DNA from: Novipirellula artificiosorum
GTDB lineage: Bacteria; Planctomycetota; Planctomycetia; Pirellulales; Pirellulaceae
Length of the DNA: 45,042 nucleotides
Reading direction: 5' to 3'
NCBI RefSeq assembly: GCF_007860135.1
Contig: NZ_SJPV01000027.1
Span: 1-45,042, forward strand
Both the position numbers and the translations under genes were made by a program. Shown one piece after another: positions 32,076 through 40,764 of the stretch. Each line of letters opens with the position of its first letter. Position 1 is the stretch's first letter. The notes below the pieces were generated by a model. That model saw nothing but the letters and a program-made list of their open reading frames with translations. It was not told the origin of the DNA and did not search any database.

Positions 32076-33587
32076 ATGACAACCGAAACCAAACAGTTCG
32101 ATGTCGTCCTCACCGGCGGACGGGTGATCGACCCGGAAACCTATCGCGATGGGATCTTTAACGTCGGCATCGTCGGCGACACGATCGCGGCCATTTCCGA
32201 CCAACCGCTGCAGGGTAAAGAGGTTGTCGATGTCTCCGGGCTGATTGTCTCGCCTGGGTTTATCGACCTGCATGCCCACGCCCAGAACATCGCCAGCAAT
32301 CGGGTTCAGGGCTCCGATGGGGTGACCACGGCGCTTGAATTGGAAGCTGGCATTCTTCCGATCGGGGAATTCTATGACAACTGTGCCAAGGAAGGACGTC
32401 CTATAAATTACGGGGCATCGGCAGGATGGGCGTGGGCGCGCCTGGCCAGCATGAACCCTGAAAAGGGAAAGATGGTACCCAACATTGCCTGGACGTTTGG
32501 ATCTTTTGGCTTGAAGGAATGGACCGAAAACATTCCCAGCGAAAAAGAGCTCGAGCAGATTCTGGAACTCACCGAACAGGGCCTGAAGGAAGGTGGCATC
32601 GGCATCGGCGTGCTTCACGCCTACTGCCCGGGCGCGGCGACCAAGGAGTTGCTTGGTTTGTGGAGATTGGCCGCCAGGTACGGACGACCGACATATACCC
32701 ACCTCCAGAACGTCTCGATGGTCGAGCCCAAAAGCGGCACGGCGTCACTCGTCGAGCTGATGGGGCTGGCCGCCGCGACCGGCGCCCATACTCATGTCTG
32801 CCACCTCAATAGTGTGAGTCTGCATGACGCTAAACAGAACGTTGCGATCCTGAAGCGCGCACAGGCGGCCGGACTCAAGGTGACCACCGAGGCCTATGTC
32901 TATGGCGCTGGCTGTTCCGCGATTGCCGCAGCAGAGTTCGATCCGAAGGATGTCGAGGAAAGGATGGGGATCTCCTGGTCAGACCTCACTCTGGTGAAGA
33001 ACATGCACGACTTCTCCAGCAAAGAAGAGTTCGTCGATGCACGTGAGACGAATCCCGGGGACGCAGTGATTGTTCACTTCCTGCGTGAAGACGACAACCC
33101 ACAGGATGAAGCGATGCTGGACATGTCGGTTATGTTTCCGGGTGCCGGCATCTGCACCGACTCGATTCCCTGGACCGACGCCTCGGGCTCCTTCTACGAA
33201 GGCAGCCAATGGCCACTACCTGAAGGCTTGAACAGCCATCCGCGCGCTGCTGGAAACTACTGCCGTTTCCTTCGCAAGTGGGTGCGTGAACGGGGTGTCA
33301 TGAGTTGGATGGATGCCATCCGCCAGGCGTCGCTCAACAGCGCCCTGATCCTTGACGATTGCGTACCCGGCATGAAGAAAAAGGGGCGTCTGCAGGAAGG
33401 CATGGATGCGGACATCATTGTCTTCGATCCGGAGACCGTGACCGATACGGCCACGTTCAAGGACCCGCTTCAGCTCTCCAAAGGCATGCAGCATGTGATC
33501 GTCAACGGCACCTTCCTCATTCGTGACGAAGTGCTGGATGCGAAGGCGATGCCAGGCCGCGCGGTGCGTGCCCCGATCCGGGAATAA
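32076..33587 (+). CDS. D-aminoacylase-like amidohydrolase (first copy)
   Basis: A 503-residue metal-dependent hydrolase related to N-acyl-D-amino-acid deacylases and dihydroorotase-type enzymes. The beta-sandwich start (FDVVLTGGRVIDPETYRDGI) leads to the metal motif GFIDLHAHAQ (His66 and His68), GVTTALELEAG, further histidines in YTHLQNVS and HVCHLNSVSLH, the catalytic aspartate region GICTDSIPWTD, and the C-terminal GRLQEGMDADIIVFDPETV. TAGGA lies upstream of the ATG. It has no signal peptide, so it is cytoplasmic. It probably hydrolyses an amide bond. It is paired with the C45 hydrolase and CobW GTPases; a second homologue lies at 35078. Confidence 0.9.
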   Translation: MTTETKQFDVVLTGGRVIDPETYRDGIFNVGIVGDTIAAISDQPLQGKEVVDVSGLIVSPGFIDLHAHAQNIASNRVQGSDGVTTALELEAGILPIGEFYDNCAKEGRPINYGASAGWAWARLASMNPEKGKMVPNIAWTFGSFGLKEWTENIPSEKELEQILELTEQGLKEGGIGIGVLHAYCPGAATKELLGLWRLAARYGRPTYTHLQNVSMVEPKSGTASLVELMGLAAATGAHTHVCHLNSVSLHDAKQNVAILKRAQAAGLKVTTEAYVYGAGCSAIAAAEFDPKDVEERMGISWSDLTLVKNMHDFSSKEEFVDARETNPGDAVIVHFLREDDNPQDEAMLDMSVMFPGAGICTDSIPWTDASGSFYEGSQWPLPEGLNSHPRAAGNYCRFLRKWVRERGVMSWMDAIRQASLNSALILDDCVPGMKKKGRLQEGMDADIIVFDPETVTDTATFKDPLQLSKGMQHVIVNGTFLIRDEVLDAKAMPGRAVRAPIRE

Positions 33588-33665
33588 GCGATTGGGCATG
33601 CCGTGACTTTGGCTTCCATTTAATCAACCACAACGATTCTTCTATTCAAACCAAGTGAGAAAACA

Positions 33666-34898
33666 ATGGCTATTCTAAAAAATGAACCTGTCTACAACTT
33701 CAAAGATGGAGATTACTGCAAGCCCCACCACATCGTGGTGAAGGGAAGTTGGAAAGAGATCGGATTCGATCTCGCCACAATCGGCAAGAACGAATACGGC
33801 GTGAAGTTGCTTCCTTACTACAGTCCTCTCTACGGCAAAGCGCGACAGGAGTACTGGGCCCAGAACTGGCCGCACGTGGCCGAATTGCAAAAGGGCGTCT
33901 TAAAGGCCTTTGGTCACCCGGAAGATTCCGTCGAGTTTGACGGTACCAACCTGAGTTTCGACTGGTACGACTGCATGCGTTCCGGCCTCGACTTGGGAGG
34001 GAACACGTGCTCGGGATTGGTCTTACCCCCAGAGAAGTCGGAGGGCGGAGCTGTTCTTGTGGGCCGCAACCTTGATTTCCATCCGGCGGTCGAGTGGACT
34101 ACGACTCTGGGAAAAAAAGTGCCAGAAGGCGCGTTTGGCGCGTGCGAGCGACCGGTCGTGGTCGAGTTTCAGCCGGAAGAGGGCTACCGCTCGATCATCG
34201 CGTCAACCAATGAATTGTTGATGGGGTACGTGGACGGAATCAACGAAAAGGGGCTCTGGTTGAGCTGCATGCACGATCCCGCAGGAGTCGGCGCCGACGG
34301 GAGTCCTCCGGGCGGCGGAGATGTGTCGGGCCTTGTTGTGACGCAACTCCATCAACTGCTGCTCACCACCTGCGCCACGGTGGAAGAAGCCAAAGAAGCG
34401 ATTCTCAAAAACAGAGTCATGCAGACCTTGATGAACCTGCACATTCCAATTGTGGATGCCACAGGTGCTGCCACAGTCTTTGAGATCGACCAGAAAACCG
34501 GGGCCTATGTCTTTGCTGATCGCGTGGCTGGCGAACCGCTTTTCAGCACCAATCATCCGGTCCACACCTATCCGACCCCGGACACCTTCCCCGACGTGGA
34601 CATGACCGAAGAGCACAACACCTTCGTTCGCCAGATCATGCTCCGGGAAGCATATAGCAAGATGACCCCGCCGTTCACACTGGATGATGCCGAGAACCTG
34701 ATTAACACAGTTCACTGTTCTTTCGTTGATAGCGTCAAGGCTTGTGCTCAGGCGGGCGAAAGGACCCTGACCAATATCAAGGCCGATCTCTCGAAACCGG
34801 AGATTCACGTTAGGTGGTATTTGCGAGATGTGGCGCCCGTTCCCGGAACCAATCACATGGAAGATAAGATGAGCGACTTTTACACCTTTGGCTTCTGA
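33666..34898 (+). CDS. C45 family Ntn hydrolase (acyltransferase/peptidase-like)
   Basis: A 410-residue protein of the C45/choloylglycine-like Ntn superfamily. The family core is LDLGGNTCSGLVLPPEKSEG followed by GGAVLVGRNLDFHP. Cys115 is the expected nucleophile, exposed after autocleavage before it, and Arg134 and Asp137 are usual partners. Further landmarks are LLMGYVDGINEKGLWLSCMH and FSTNHPVHTYP. C45 members include isopenicillin N acyltransferase and enzymes that cleave linear amides, so N-acyl amide hydrolysis or acyl transfer is likely. No signal peptide is evident. It follows the first amidohydrolase by 78 bp. The last 28 codons are duplicated at 37685-37771. Confidence 0.85.
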   Translation: MAILKNEPVYNFKDGDYCKPHHIVVKGSWKEIGFDLATIGKNEYGVKLLPYYSPLYGKARQEYWAQNWPHVAELQKGVLKAFGHPEDSVEFDGTNLSFDWYDCMRSGLDLGGNTCSGLVLPPEKSEGGAVLVGRNLDFHPAVEWTTTLGKKVPEGAFGACERPVVVEFQPEEGYRSIIASTNELLMGYVDGINEKGLWLSCMHDPAGVGADGSPPGGGDVSGLVVTQLHQLLLTTCATVEEAKEAILKNRVMQTLMNLHIPIVDATGAATVFEIDQKTGAYVFADRVAGEPLFSTNHPVHTYPTPDTFPDVDMTEEHNTFVRQIMLREAYSKMTPPFTLDDAENLINTVHCSFVDSVKACAQAGERTLTNIKADLSKPEIHVRWYLRDVAPVPGTNHMEDKMSDFYTFGF

Positions 34899-35077
34899 AG
34901 CATGGTCATGTTATTAGTTCTGGATCTTAGCTTAGACGGTTGTTGATTGATTACTTCAGAGCTTAGTTGATTCCCAGATCTGTCCAAAACATTGGGTCCA
35001 CCTCAGGTCACGGGTAGGGACGAACACAGACCACGGAAATTCACGTCGCTAAACGGAAACAAACTAAAAACGAAAGA

Positions 35078-36598
35078 ATGGCGACTATGAAACAACATAG
35101 CGAACAATACGACATCATAATCACCAACGGCCGAGTCATCGATCCGGAGACCGGACTCGATGCGGTGCGCAACGTCGGCATCAACGGCGAGAAGATCGCC
35201 GCGGTCACCCAGGATCCGATCCAGGGCAAGGAGACCATCGACGCCAAAGGGCACGTGGTCTGCCCCGGGTTCATCGACATGCACTTTCACAACACCGGCT
35301 ATGCGTTCGGCCAGAAGCTGGCGCTGCGCGACGGGGTGACGACACCCATGGAGCTCGAGTTCGGCATCTATCCGGTCAAACCCTGGTACGAGGCCATGGC
35401 AGGCAAGTCGCGGACCAACTACGGGGCCTCCGTCGGTTCGATCCCGATTCGCGAGACCATCTTCAACCCGGACCTCGATGAGCAGTACCACGGCTATTTC
35501 ATTCTGGATGTGCTCCATCCCGACAAAACGAAGACGACGATGAAGTGGTCCAAGGAGCACGCGACCAGCGAACAGATCGTGCAGTTCGAGCGCATGATGG
35601 AGGAAGGGCTGCAGCAGGGATCGGTCGGTGTCGGCCACGCCGCCGGCTACATGGTGGACGGCTGCTCCCAGCAGGAAGCCATGATCGTCCAGAAGATGGC
35701 GGGCAAGTACGGCCAGTCGTCCTTTGTCCACGCCCGCTTCTCCAGCCAGATGCCGCCCACGAGCGGCCTGCTCGCCTTCTTCGAGATGATGGCGCCGCAG
35801 GAGGTCTACGGTGGAGGCATCGTTTTCCAGCACGCGTCGGCGCAGGCATTGCGAGACACGATCCCCGCGCTGGAGCTTTTCGACGCTGCCCGCGAAAAGG
35901 GGATCCAGGTGATCGGCGAGATCTACCCCTATGACTATGGCGCGAGCATCGTCGGCGCGGACTATCTGGTCCCGGATAACTACGGTCCCAACATGGGCCG
36001 TGACTACAAGGACATCATCGTGATCTCCGACCTCGAGCCACTCACCAAGGAGCGCTACGACGAAATCATGAAGACGGCGCCCTTGACGCCGGCCATGTTC
36101 TACAACGCCCAGGAAGAAGACGTCGTCAAAGGGCTGGCACATCCCTCCTCTGTCGTCGGCAGCGATGCCTTCGCCTATACCGATCGCAAGACGGGCGAGA
36201 TTGCCCTCGACTGGGACACGCCATTCGATTCGGTCAATGGCCACCCGCGGGGCGCCGGCACGCATGCGCGAATTCTCTCCTGGACACGGGAGAGGAAGCT
36301 CGACATCCCGCTTTCGCTCGCCGTCTCGAAGATGACCTACATGATCGCGAAGTATCTCGAGGACAACGGTGTCCCGCAGATGGCGGACAAGGGCCGCATC
36401 CAGGAAGGCAAGGACGCGGACATCACGATCTTCGATCCCGAGACGGTCCAGGACAACGCCACGATGCAGGATGGCGGGCTTCCGTCGAGCGGTATCCCGT
36501 ACGTGCTCGTCAACGGCACCGTGATGGTGCGAAATTCCGAGACGGTGGACGACGTCTTCCCCGGCAAGCCGATTCACGGCACCGGCAAGATCGCATGA
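35078..36598 (+). CDS. D-aminoacylase-like amidohydrolase (second copy, GC-rich)
   Basis: A 506-residue paralogue of the 32076 gene: YDIIITNGRVIDPETGLDAV, metal motif GFIDMHFHNTG (His69 and His71), GVTTPMELEFG, histidines in SFVHARFSS and IVFQHASAQA, the catalytic Asp region VVGSDAFAYTD, and C-terminal GRIQEGKDADITIFDPETV. Sequence divergence is large, and the DNA is much richer in G and C, especially at third positions. The ATG of the next gene overlaps its stop (ATGA). Together with that CobW gene it forms a compositionally distinct block. It is probably an amide hydrolase with a related but different substrate. Confidence 0.9.
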   Translation: MATMKQHSEQYDIIITNGRVIDPETGLDAVRNVGINGEKIAAVTQDPIQGKETIDAKGHVVCPGFIDMHFHNTGYAFGQKLALRDGVTTPMELEFGIYPVKPWYEAMAGKSRTNYGASVGSIPIRETIFNPDLDEQYHGYFILDVLHPDKTKTTMKWSKEHATSEQIVQFERMMEEGLQQGSVGVGHAAGYMVDGCSQQEAMIVQKMAGKYGQSSFVHARFSSQMPPTSGLLAFFEMMAPQEVYGGGIVFQHASAQALRDTIPALELFDAAREKGIQVIGEIYPYDYGASIVGADYLVPDNYGPNMGRDYKDIIVISDLEPLTKERYDEIMKTAPLTPAMFYNAQEEDVVKGLAHPSSVVGSDAFAYTDRKTGEIALDWDTPFDSVNGHPRGAGTHARILSWTRERKLDIPLSLAVSKMTYMIAKYLEDNGVPQMADKGRIQEGKDADITIFDPETVQDNATMQDGGLPSSGIPYVLVNGTVMVRNSETVDDVFPGKPIHGTGKIA

Positions 36599-37680
36599 TG
36601 GGAGAGACCATGAATCAGCAAGGCACCGTGGCAGCGGATGGCCCGCACCGATCGAAGATCCCGGTCACCCTGATCGGTGGCTTCCTCGGCGCCGGCAAGA
36701 CGACGTTGCTGAATCACATCCTGAGCGGGGAGCACGGTATTCGGGCTGCGGTGCTGGTGAATGATTTCGGCGCGATCAACATCGACGCCAAGCTCATCGT
36801 TGGGGTCGAGGGCGATACGGTCAACCTCGCCAACGGCTGCGTCTGCTGCACCATCCGCGATGACCTGATCGGGGCCTGCCTGGGGCTGCTGCAGCGGCCC
36901 GAGCGGCCCGAGCACCTGTTCGTCGAGATGAGCGGCGTGTCGGACCCCGTGCCCGTTCTGAACACCTTTCTGGAAACGCAGCTTGCGCTGGTTTTCGCCG
37001 TGAACAGCATCCTGTTGGTGGTCGATGCGGAGCAACTGCCGAGACTGAAGGGCGACATGGCACACCTGGCCCGGTCGCAGCTGGGGGCAGCCGACATTGT
37101 CGTGCTGAACAAGGTGGATCTCGTCAGCCCGGACGAGCTCAATCACGTAAAGAACCTGGTGCAGATGGTGACGCCGGGATCACGGATCATCGAAGTCGTG
37201 CAGGGGCAGCTGCCGCTGGAGCTGGTCTTTGTCGGCGGCAGTGATGCGCCTCCTCCGGAGCGTCGTGAAGACGCCCGCAAGCGTGAGGCGACTGCGCACG
37301 ACGAGGCGCATTCCCATGACCATGTGTTCGGCACATGGAACTGGACGAGTGACCGCGCCCTGTCGCTGCCCAAGCTGCGTTCGACATTGGAGCAATTGCC
37401 CGAAACGGTTTACCGCTGCAAGGGCGTCGTCCAGATCGAGGAATTGCCCCGGTATCGCTACGTGCTGCAGATGGTGGGCAGGCGCTATCACCTGGAGGAA
37501 TCCGGCTTCTGGGGAACGGCGATGCCCCGATCCGAAATCGTCCTCATCGGGGGCCGGGCCGGCATCGACCCAGACAAACTGCATTCCGCCTTCGATGCTT
37601 GCATCGGGATCGGGGACGAATCGCAATCGCCGGTCCTCCGTCTGACCCGCCTGCTCGCAGCGGATATGCCTGGAGATTGA
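36595..37680 (+). CDS. CobW/COG0523 family GTPase (first copy, GC-rich)
   Basis: A 361-residue G3E GTPase of the metallochaperone class. Walker A is GGFLGAGKTTLLNHIL (28-43); the metal motif CVCC is at 82-85; Walker B-like FVEMSGVSDP and the guanine motif VVLNKVDLV follow. A short His-rich segment (HDEAHSHDH) lies before the C-terminal CobW domain (TVYRCKGVVQIEEL). The start overlaps the amidohydrolase stop by 4 bp, indicating tight coupling (ATG 36610 is an alternative). COG0523 proteins deliver zinc, cobalt or other metals to client enzymes; here the adjoining metal-dependent amidohydrolase is the obvious client, as an inference. Confidence 0.92.
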   Translation: MMGETMNQQGTVAADGPHRSKIPVTLIGGFLGAGKTTLLNHILSGEHGIRAAVLVNDFGAINIDAKLIVGVEGDTVNLANGCVCCTIRDDLIGACLGLLQRPERPEHLFVEMSGVSDPVPVLNTFLETQLALVFAVNSILLVVDAEQLPRLKGDMAHLARSQLGAADIVVLNKVDLVSPDELNHVKNLVQMVTPGSRIIEVVQGQLPLELVFVGGSDAPPPERREDARKREATAHDEAHSHDHVFGTWNWTSDRALSLPKLRSTLEQLPETVYRCKGVVQIEELPRYRYVLQMVGRRYHLEESGFWGTAMPRSEIVLIGGRAGIDPDKLHSAFDACIGIGDESQSPVLRLTRLLAADMPGD

Positions 37681-37684
37681 CGAT

Positions 37685-37771
37685 AAGTGGTATTTGCGAG
37701 ATGTGGCTCCGGTTGCCGGAACCAATCACATGGAAGATACGATGAGCAACTTTTACACGTTCGGCTTCTGA
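37685..37771 (+). pseudogene. 3' remnant of a second C45 hydrolase gene
   Basis: These 87 bases encode KWYLRDVAPVAGTNHMEDTM then SNFYTFGF and stop, nearly identical to the last 28 residues of the C45 protein at 33666-34898 (RWYLRDVAPVPGTNHMEDKM...). The DNA differs at about 8 of 88 positions. It begins 4 bases after the GC-rich CobW stop and ends 11 bases before the next CobW start. It is the scar of a lost paralogue that once sat directly before the second CobW gene. Confidence 0.9.
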
Positions 37772-37782
37772 AGAAAACGAAT

Positions 37783-38757
37783 ATGACATTGATTGACACG
37801 GAGCTTTCCCCAATCCCGGTCACGATCGTGGCCGGCTTTCTTGGCGCGGGCAAGACTACGCTGCTCAACCACATTCTGTCCGCTGAACATGGCCGTCGGA
37901 TCGGTGTGCTGGTTAACGACTTTGGCTCGATCAACGTGGACGCGGAACTGATCAATCAAGTCGAGGAAGGGATGATGACGCTGGCCAATGGCTGCGTCTG
38001 CTGCAGCATTCGCACCGACCTGATTCAGGCCGTCTTGCAATTGGCCGAGCGAGATGATCCTCCCGAACATATCCTGATTGAATCGAGCGGAGTGGCCGAC
38101 CCGGCGGGAGTTTACGAAGCGTTCCTGCAAACGGAGATTCGCAACTCCGTGCTCGTTGACGGAGTGATCACCGTCGTCGATGCCGTACATGTCCTCGGAC
38201 TACCGGACGCGGAAGCGAAACTGGCCCGAACGCAAGTCTCCGGCGGTGATCTGATCGTGCTAAACAAGACGGATCTGGTCGACTCGGATACTTTATCGAA
38301 CGTCAAAGACTGGATTCGCGAAGTCAAACCAACGGTGCAAATCTTCGACGCGACTTTCGGCCGGATTCCGATGGAGGTGTTGCTCGGAGTCGAGCACTCA
38401 CACGAGTCTTCTCCCGGCGACCATACTTCGTCCGCGCATCATCATCATGATCTACAGTTCGAGACGTGGTCTTACGAGTCTAGCGAGCCAATGAATCTGG
38501 GACTGTTACAGCAGCTGCTGAATCACCTGCCGAGCACACTGTTTCGCGCCAAGGGTTTCGTCTACGCCGCGGACAAACCGAACAGTCGCCTGCTTCTGCA
38601 ACTCGTCGGCCGCCGCGCCGTCCTGTCGGTCGACAGGCCCTGGGGCGACAGTCCACCCCAGACACGACTGGTCTTCATCGCCAGAAGTGAAACCTGTGAT
38701 TTCGATGCGATCCAGCGCGTTCTGGAAAGTTGCAAGGAAGTTGTGAAATCATCGTGA
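37783..38757 (+). CDS. CobW/COG0523 family GTPase (second copy)
   Basis: A 324-residue G3E GTPase: AGFLGAGKTTLLNHIL (17-32), GCVCCSIR with CVCC at 71-74, ESSGVADPAGVYEAF, and VLNKTDLVD. A richer histidine segment (EHSHES...HTSSAHHHHD) lies before the C-terminal domain. The start ATG 37783 is chosen because upstream in-frame sequence is the out-of-frame C45 scar. Its composition matches the rest of the cluster rather than the GC-rich first copy, so it is probably the resident metallochaperone. The 3' end overlaps a small gene by 4 bp. Confidence 0.92.
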   Translation: MTLIDTELSPIPVTIVAGFLGAGKTTLLNHILSAEHGRRIGVLVNDFGSINVDAELINQVEEGMMTLANGCVCCSIRTDLIQAVLQLAERDDPPEHILIESSGVADPAGVYEAFLQTEIRNSVLVDGVITVVDAVHVLGLPDAEAKLARTQVSGGDLIVLNKTDLVDSDTLSNVKDWIREVKPTVQIFDATFGRIPMEVLLGVEHSHESSPGDHTSSAHHHHDLQFETWSYESSEPMNLGLLQQLLNHLPSTLFRAKGFVYAADKPNSRLLLQLVGRRAVLSVDRPWGDSPPQTRLVFIARSETCDFDAIQRVLESCKEVVKSS

Positions 38758-38999
38758 CCACAAATACTGTTCAAGAAGTAACGTTCGATGAGGCGTGTTC
38801 GTTTGTCATCAAGCTCGACAAGAAGACGCAACGCGCTGCATGGATGGCGGGCGATGCCAAAGCTCCGGTCTATGAAGCCGGCTTGGTGAATCTGACCAAA
38901 GACGAAGCGTCAATGATGGTTCATTACGCCAACGATCGTTCCGTTCAAGCGACCCTGTATCGCATCAAGCAAGATGCCGATCAATCGAGTTCGGAGTAG
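38754..38999 (+). CDS. Small conserved-looking protein coupled to CobW
   Basis: An 81-residue acidic/amphipathic protein starting at GTG 38754, whose GTGA overlaps the CobW stop, so it is translationally coupled. Sequence landmarks are VTFDEACSFVIKLDKKTQRA, AWMAGDAKAPVYEAGLVNLT and DEASMMVHYANDRSVQATLY. It has no signal peptide, membrane segment or cysteine cluster apart from one Cys. I do not recognise a family. The coupling suggests it acts with the metallochaperone or its client. Confidence 0.65.
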   Translation: MTTNTVQEVTFDEACSFVIKLDKKTQRAAWMAGDAKAPVYEAGLVNLTKDEASMMVHYANDRSVQATLYRIKQDADQSSSE

Positions 39000-39170
39000 T
39001 AAGTAGTATTTTGATGTGACTGTGTTTTCAGCCGCGTTCGTAAATAACCAAAAAACGATGCGGGTGGAATCCAGCCACCGTGATGGAGTGCGGAATGCAA
39101 GTTCCATCGAAGTCGCGTTCATAATTTCGCTGGACTTGTTCGCAATCGCCGAAGTAGTCAAATACCCTAT

Positions 39171-39203
39171 CAGGTGTGGGTGTTCAACAACCACCGACAC
39201 CTG
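39171..39203. promoter_or_regulatory. Inverted repeat upstream of the sulfatase start
   Basis: CAGGTGTGGGTG (39171-39182) and CACCGACACCTG (39192-39203) pair at 11 of 12 positions around a 9-nt loop. It ends 26 bp before the sulfatase ATG at 39230. It could be an operator, a 5'-UTR hairpin, or a terminator for the preceding small gene. Confidence 0.5.
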
Positions 39204-39229
39204 AATTCTGGCAAAAAGGAAAAACCAAA

Positions 39230-40720
39230 ATGAAAACCAAAATAAAGACAATGATACTCGCCTGCTCCTGCCTGCTGGCAGCAGGTCTGACTGTAACGCA
39301 GAATGCGGTGGCCCAGGAAGGCAATGCCAAGCCCAACATTGTTCTGATCAACATGGACAACTTCGGCTACGGCGAACTGGGTTGCTACGGCGGGGGTATT
39401 CTCCGGGGTGGCGCCACGCCGCGCATCGACAAGCTGGCCACTGAAGGCACGCGGCTGTTGAATTACAATGTCGAGGCGCAGTGCACGCCCAGTCGCGCAG
39501 CGCTAATGACAGGCCGCTATGCCGTACGCACGGGGAACGGTTCTGTGCCGCTCGAAACCGCCGATTATGGTTTGACCCAGTGGGAATACACCATGCCGGA
39601 GATGCTGGGCGATGTGGGTTATACCACCGCTATGTTCGGCAAGTGGCATCTCGGCCAGGCGGAAGGACGCTATCCCACCAATCAGGGTTTCGATGAGTGG
39701 TATGGCATCCCCAATTCGACCGACGAGAGCCTTTGGCCGGCGCAAGAGATGTTCCAGAAGTATCGGAAACTGGCGGAGGAGACCGGCAAAAATCCGATGA
39801 TCAAGGAAGAGCACATTTATTCGGCCAGAAAAGGCTCACCGGCAAAGGTGGTGAAGGTCTACGACCTGCCGGCAAGGCGAGAGATTGACCGGGAAATCAC
39901 CGACCATGCCAAGGACTTCATGACACGCCAGGCCAAAGCCGACAAACCGTTCTTCCTGTATCTGCCCTACACCCAGACGCATATGCCGATTTTGCCGAGT
40001 AAAGAATTTGAAGGCAAGAGTGGCAATGGCCAGTGGGGCGATGTGCTAATGCAGATCGATGCCTATACCGGTGAATTACTGGATAAGGTGGATGGGTTGG
40101 GTATTGCCGACAATACTATTTTCATTTTTACCTCGGATAACGGCGGCGAGTGTATCCCCGGTTACCAGGGATGGAGCGGCCCATGGAGTGGTTCCTATTT
40201 CACGGGTAAGGAAGGGTCCTTACGGGTGCCATTTATTGTCCGCTGGCCCGGCAAAGTTCCGGCAGGCAAGGTCTCCAACGAGATCGTTCACCAGTTTGAT
40301 CTGTTCGCTACAGTGGCAAACATTGCCGGTGGTAAGGTGCCGACAGATCGTATCATCGACAGTAAGGACATGACGGATTTCTTCTTGGGGAAACAAGAGG
40401 AATCCGGTCGAGACGGCTTTGTCGTCTATGTCGGCAACGATATTCACGGCGTGAAGTGGCATAACTTTAAGATGATGTTCATGGAGTTTGAAGGAGGGCT
40501 CGGTAGCGGGAAGCTGAACGTGTTCCCTCTGCCTCACTTTTACGACCTCTATAGTGATCCTAAAGAGGAATATCCCGTAACCAAAGCAACGGGAGGTTCT
40601 TTGTGGCAACGTTGGGGGTGTGGGCCGATTCTGACAGAGCATCAGGCGTCGCTGGCCGCAGAACCACCGATCAAGCCGGGAACGCTTGACCCATACGTGC
40701 CGGCAAAGCAAAACAAATAG
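39230..40720 (+). CDS. Secreted arylsulfatase
   Basis: Starting at ATG 39230 (MKTKIKTMILACSCLLAAGL) gives a 496-residue exported protein. The FGly motif is canonical: Cys85 in QCTPSRAALMTGR. The metal site start reads NMDNFGYGELGCYGGG, with Asp43-Asn44 where many sulfatases have Asp-Asp; I recall this DN..GYGELG form from one arylsulfatase branch. AMFGKWHLGQ, YTQTHMP and FTSDNGGE provide the later ligands. It needs maturation by a formylglycine-generating enzyme, none of which is evident in the window. Its place after the amide-hydrolysing genes suggests the substrate may carry both amide and sulfate groups. This is inference. Confidence 0.93.
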   Translation: MKTKIKTMILACSCLLAAGLTVTQNAVAQEGNAKPNIVLINMDNFGYGELGCYGGGILRGGATPRIDKLATEGTRLLNYNVEAQCTPSRAALMTGRYAVRTGNGSVPLETADYGLTQWEYTMPEMLGDVGYTTAMFGKWHLGQAEGRYPTNQGFDEWYGIPNSTDESLWPAQEMFQKYRKLAEETGKNPMIKEEHIYSARKGSPAKVVKVYDLPARREIDREITDHAKDFMTRQAKADKPFFLYLPYTQTHMPILPSKEFEGKSGNGQWGDVLMQIDAYTGELLDKVDGLGIADNTIFIFTSDNGGECIPGYQGWSGPWSGSYFTGKEGSLRVPFIVRWPGKVPAGKVSNEIVHQFDLFATVANIAGGKVPTDRIIDSKDMTDFFLGKQEESGRDGFVVYVGNDIHGVKWHNFKMMFMEFEGGLGSGKLNVFPLPHFYDLYSDPKEEYPVTKATGGSLWQRWGCGPILTEHQASLAAEPPIKPGTLDPYVPAKQNK

Positions 40721-40731
40721 CAATGCGTGAA

Positions 40732-40764
40732 GTCGTAGCACAGACTGGCAGCTTGCACTACGAC
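40732..40764. terminator. Hairpin after the sulfatase gene
   Basis: GTCGTAG (40732-40738) pairs with CTACGAC (40758-40764), 12 bp after the stop codon, with further partial pairing inside the loop. No U-run follows. Confidence 0.45.

Noticed and set aside
35003..36577. 524-codon minus-strand frame opposite the second amidohydrolase
   Set aside because: A long antisense frame is expected in GC-rich coding DNA; the plus strand has clear metal motifs and family ends.
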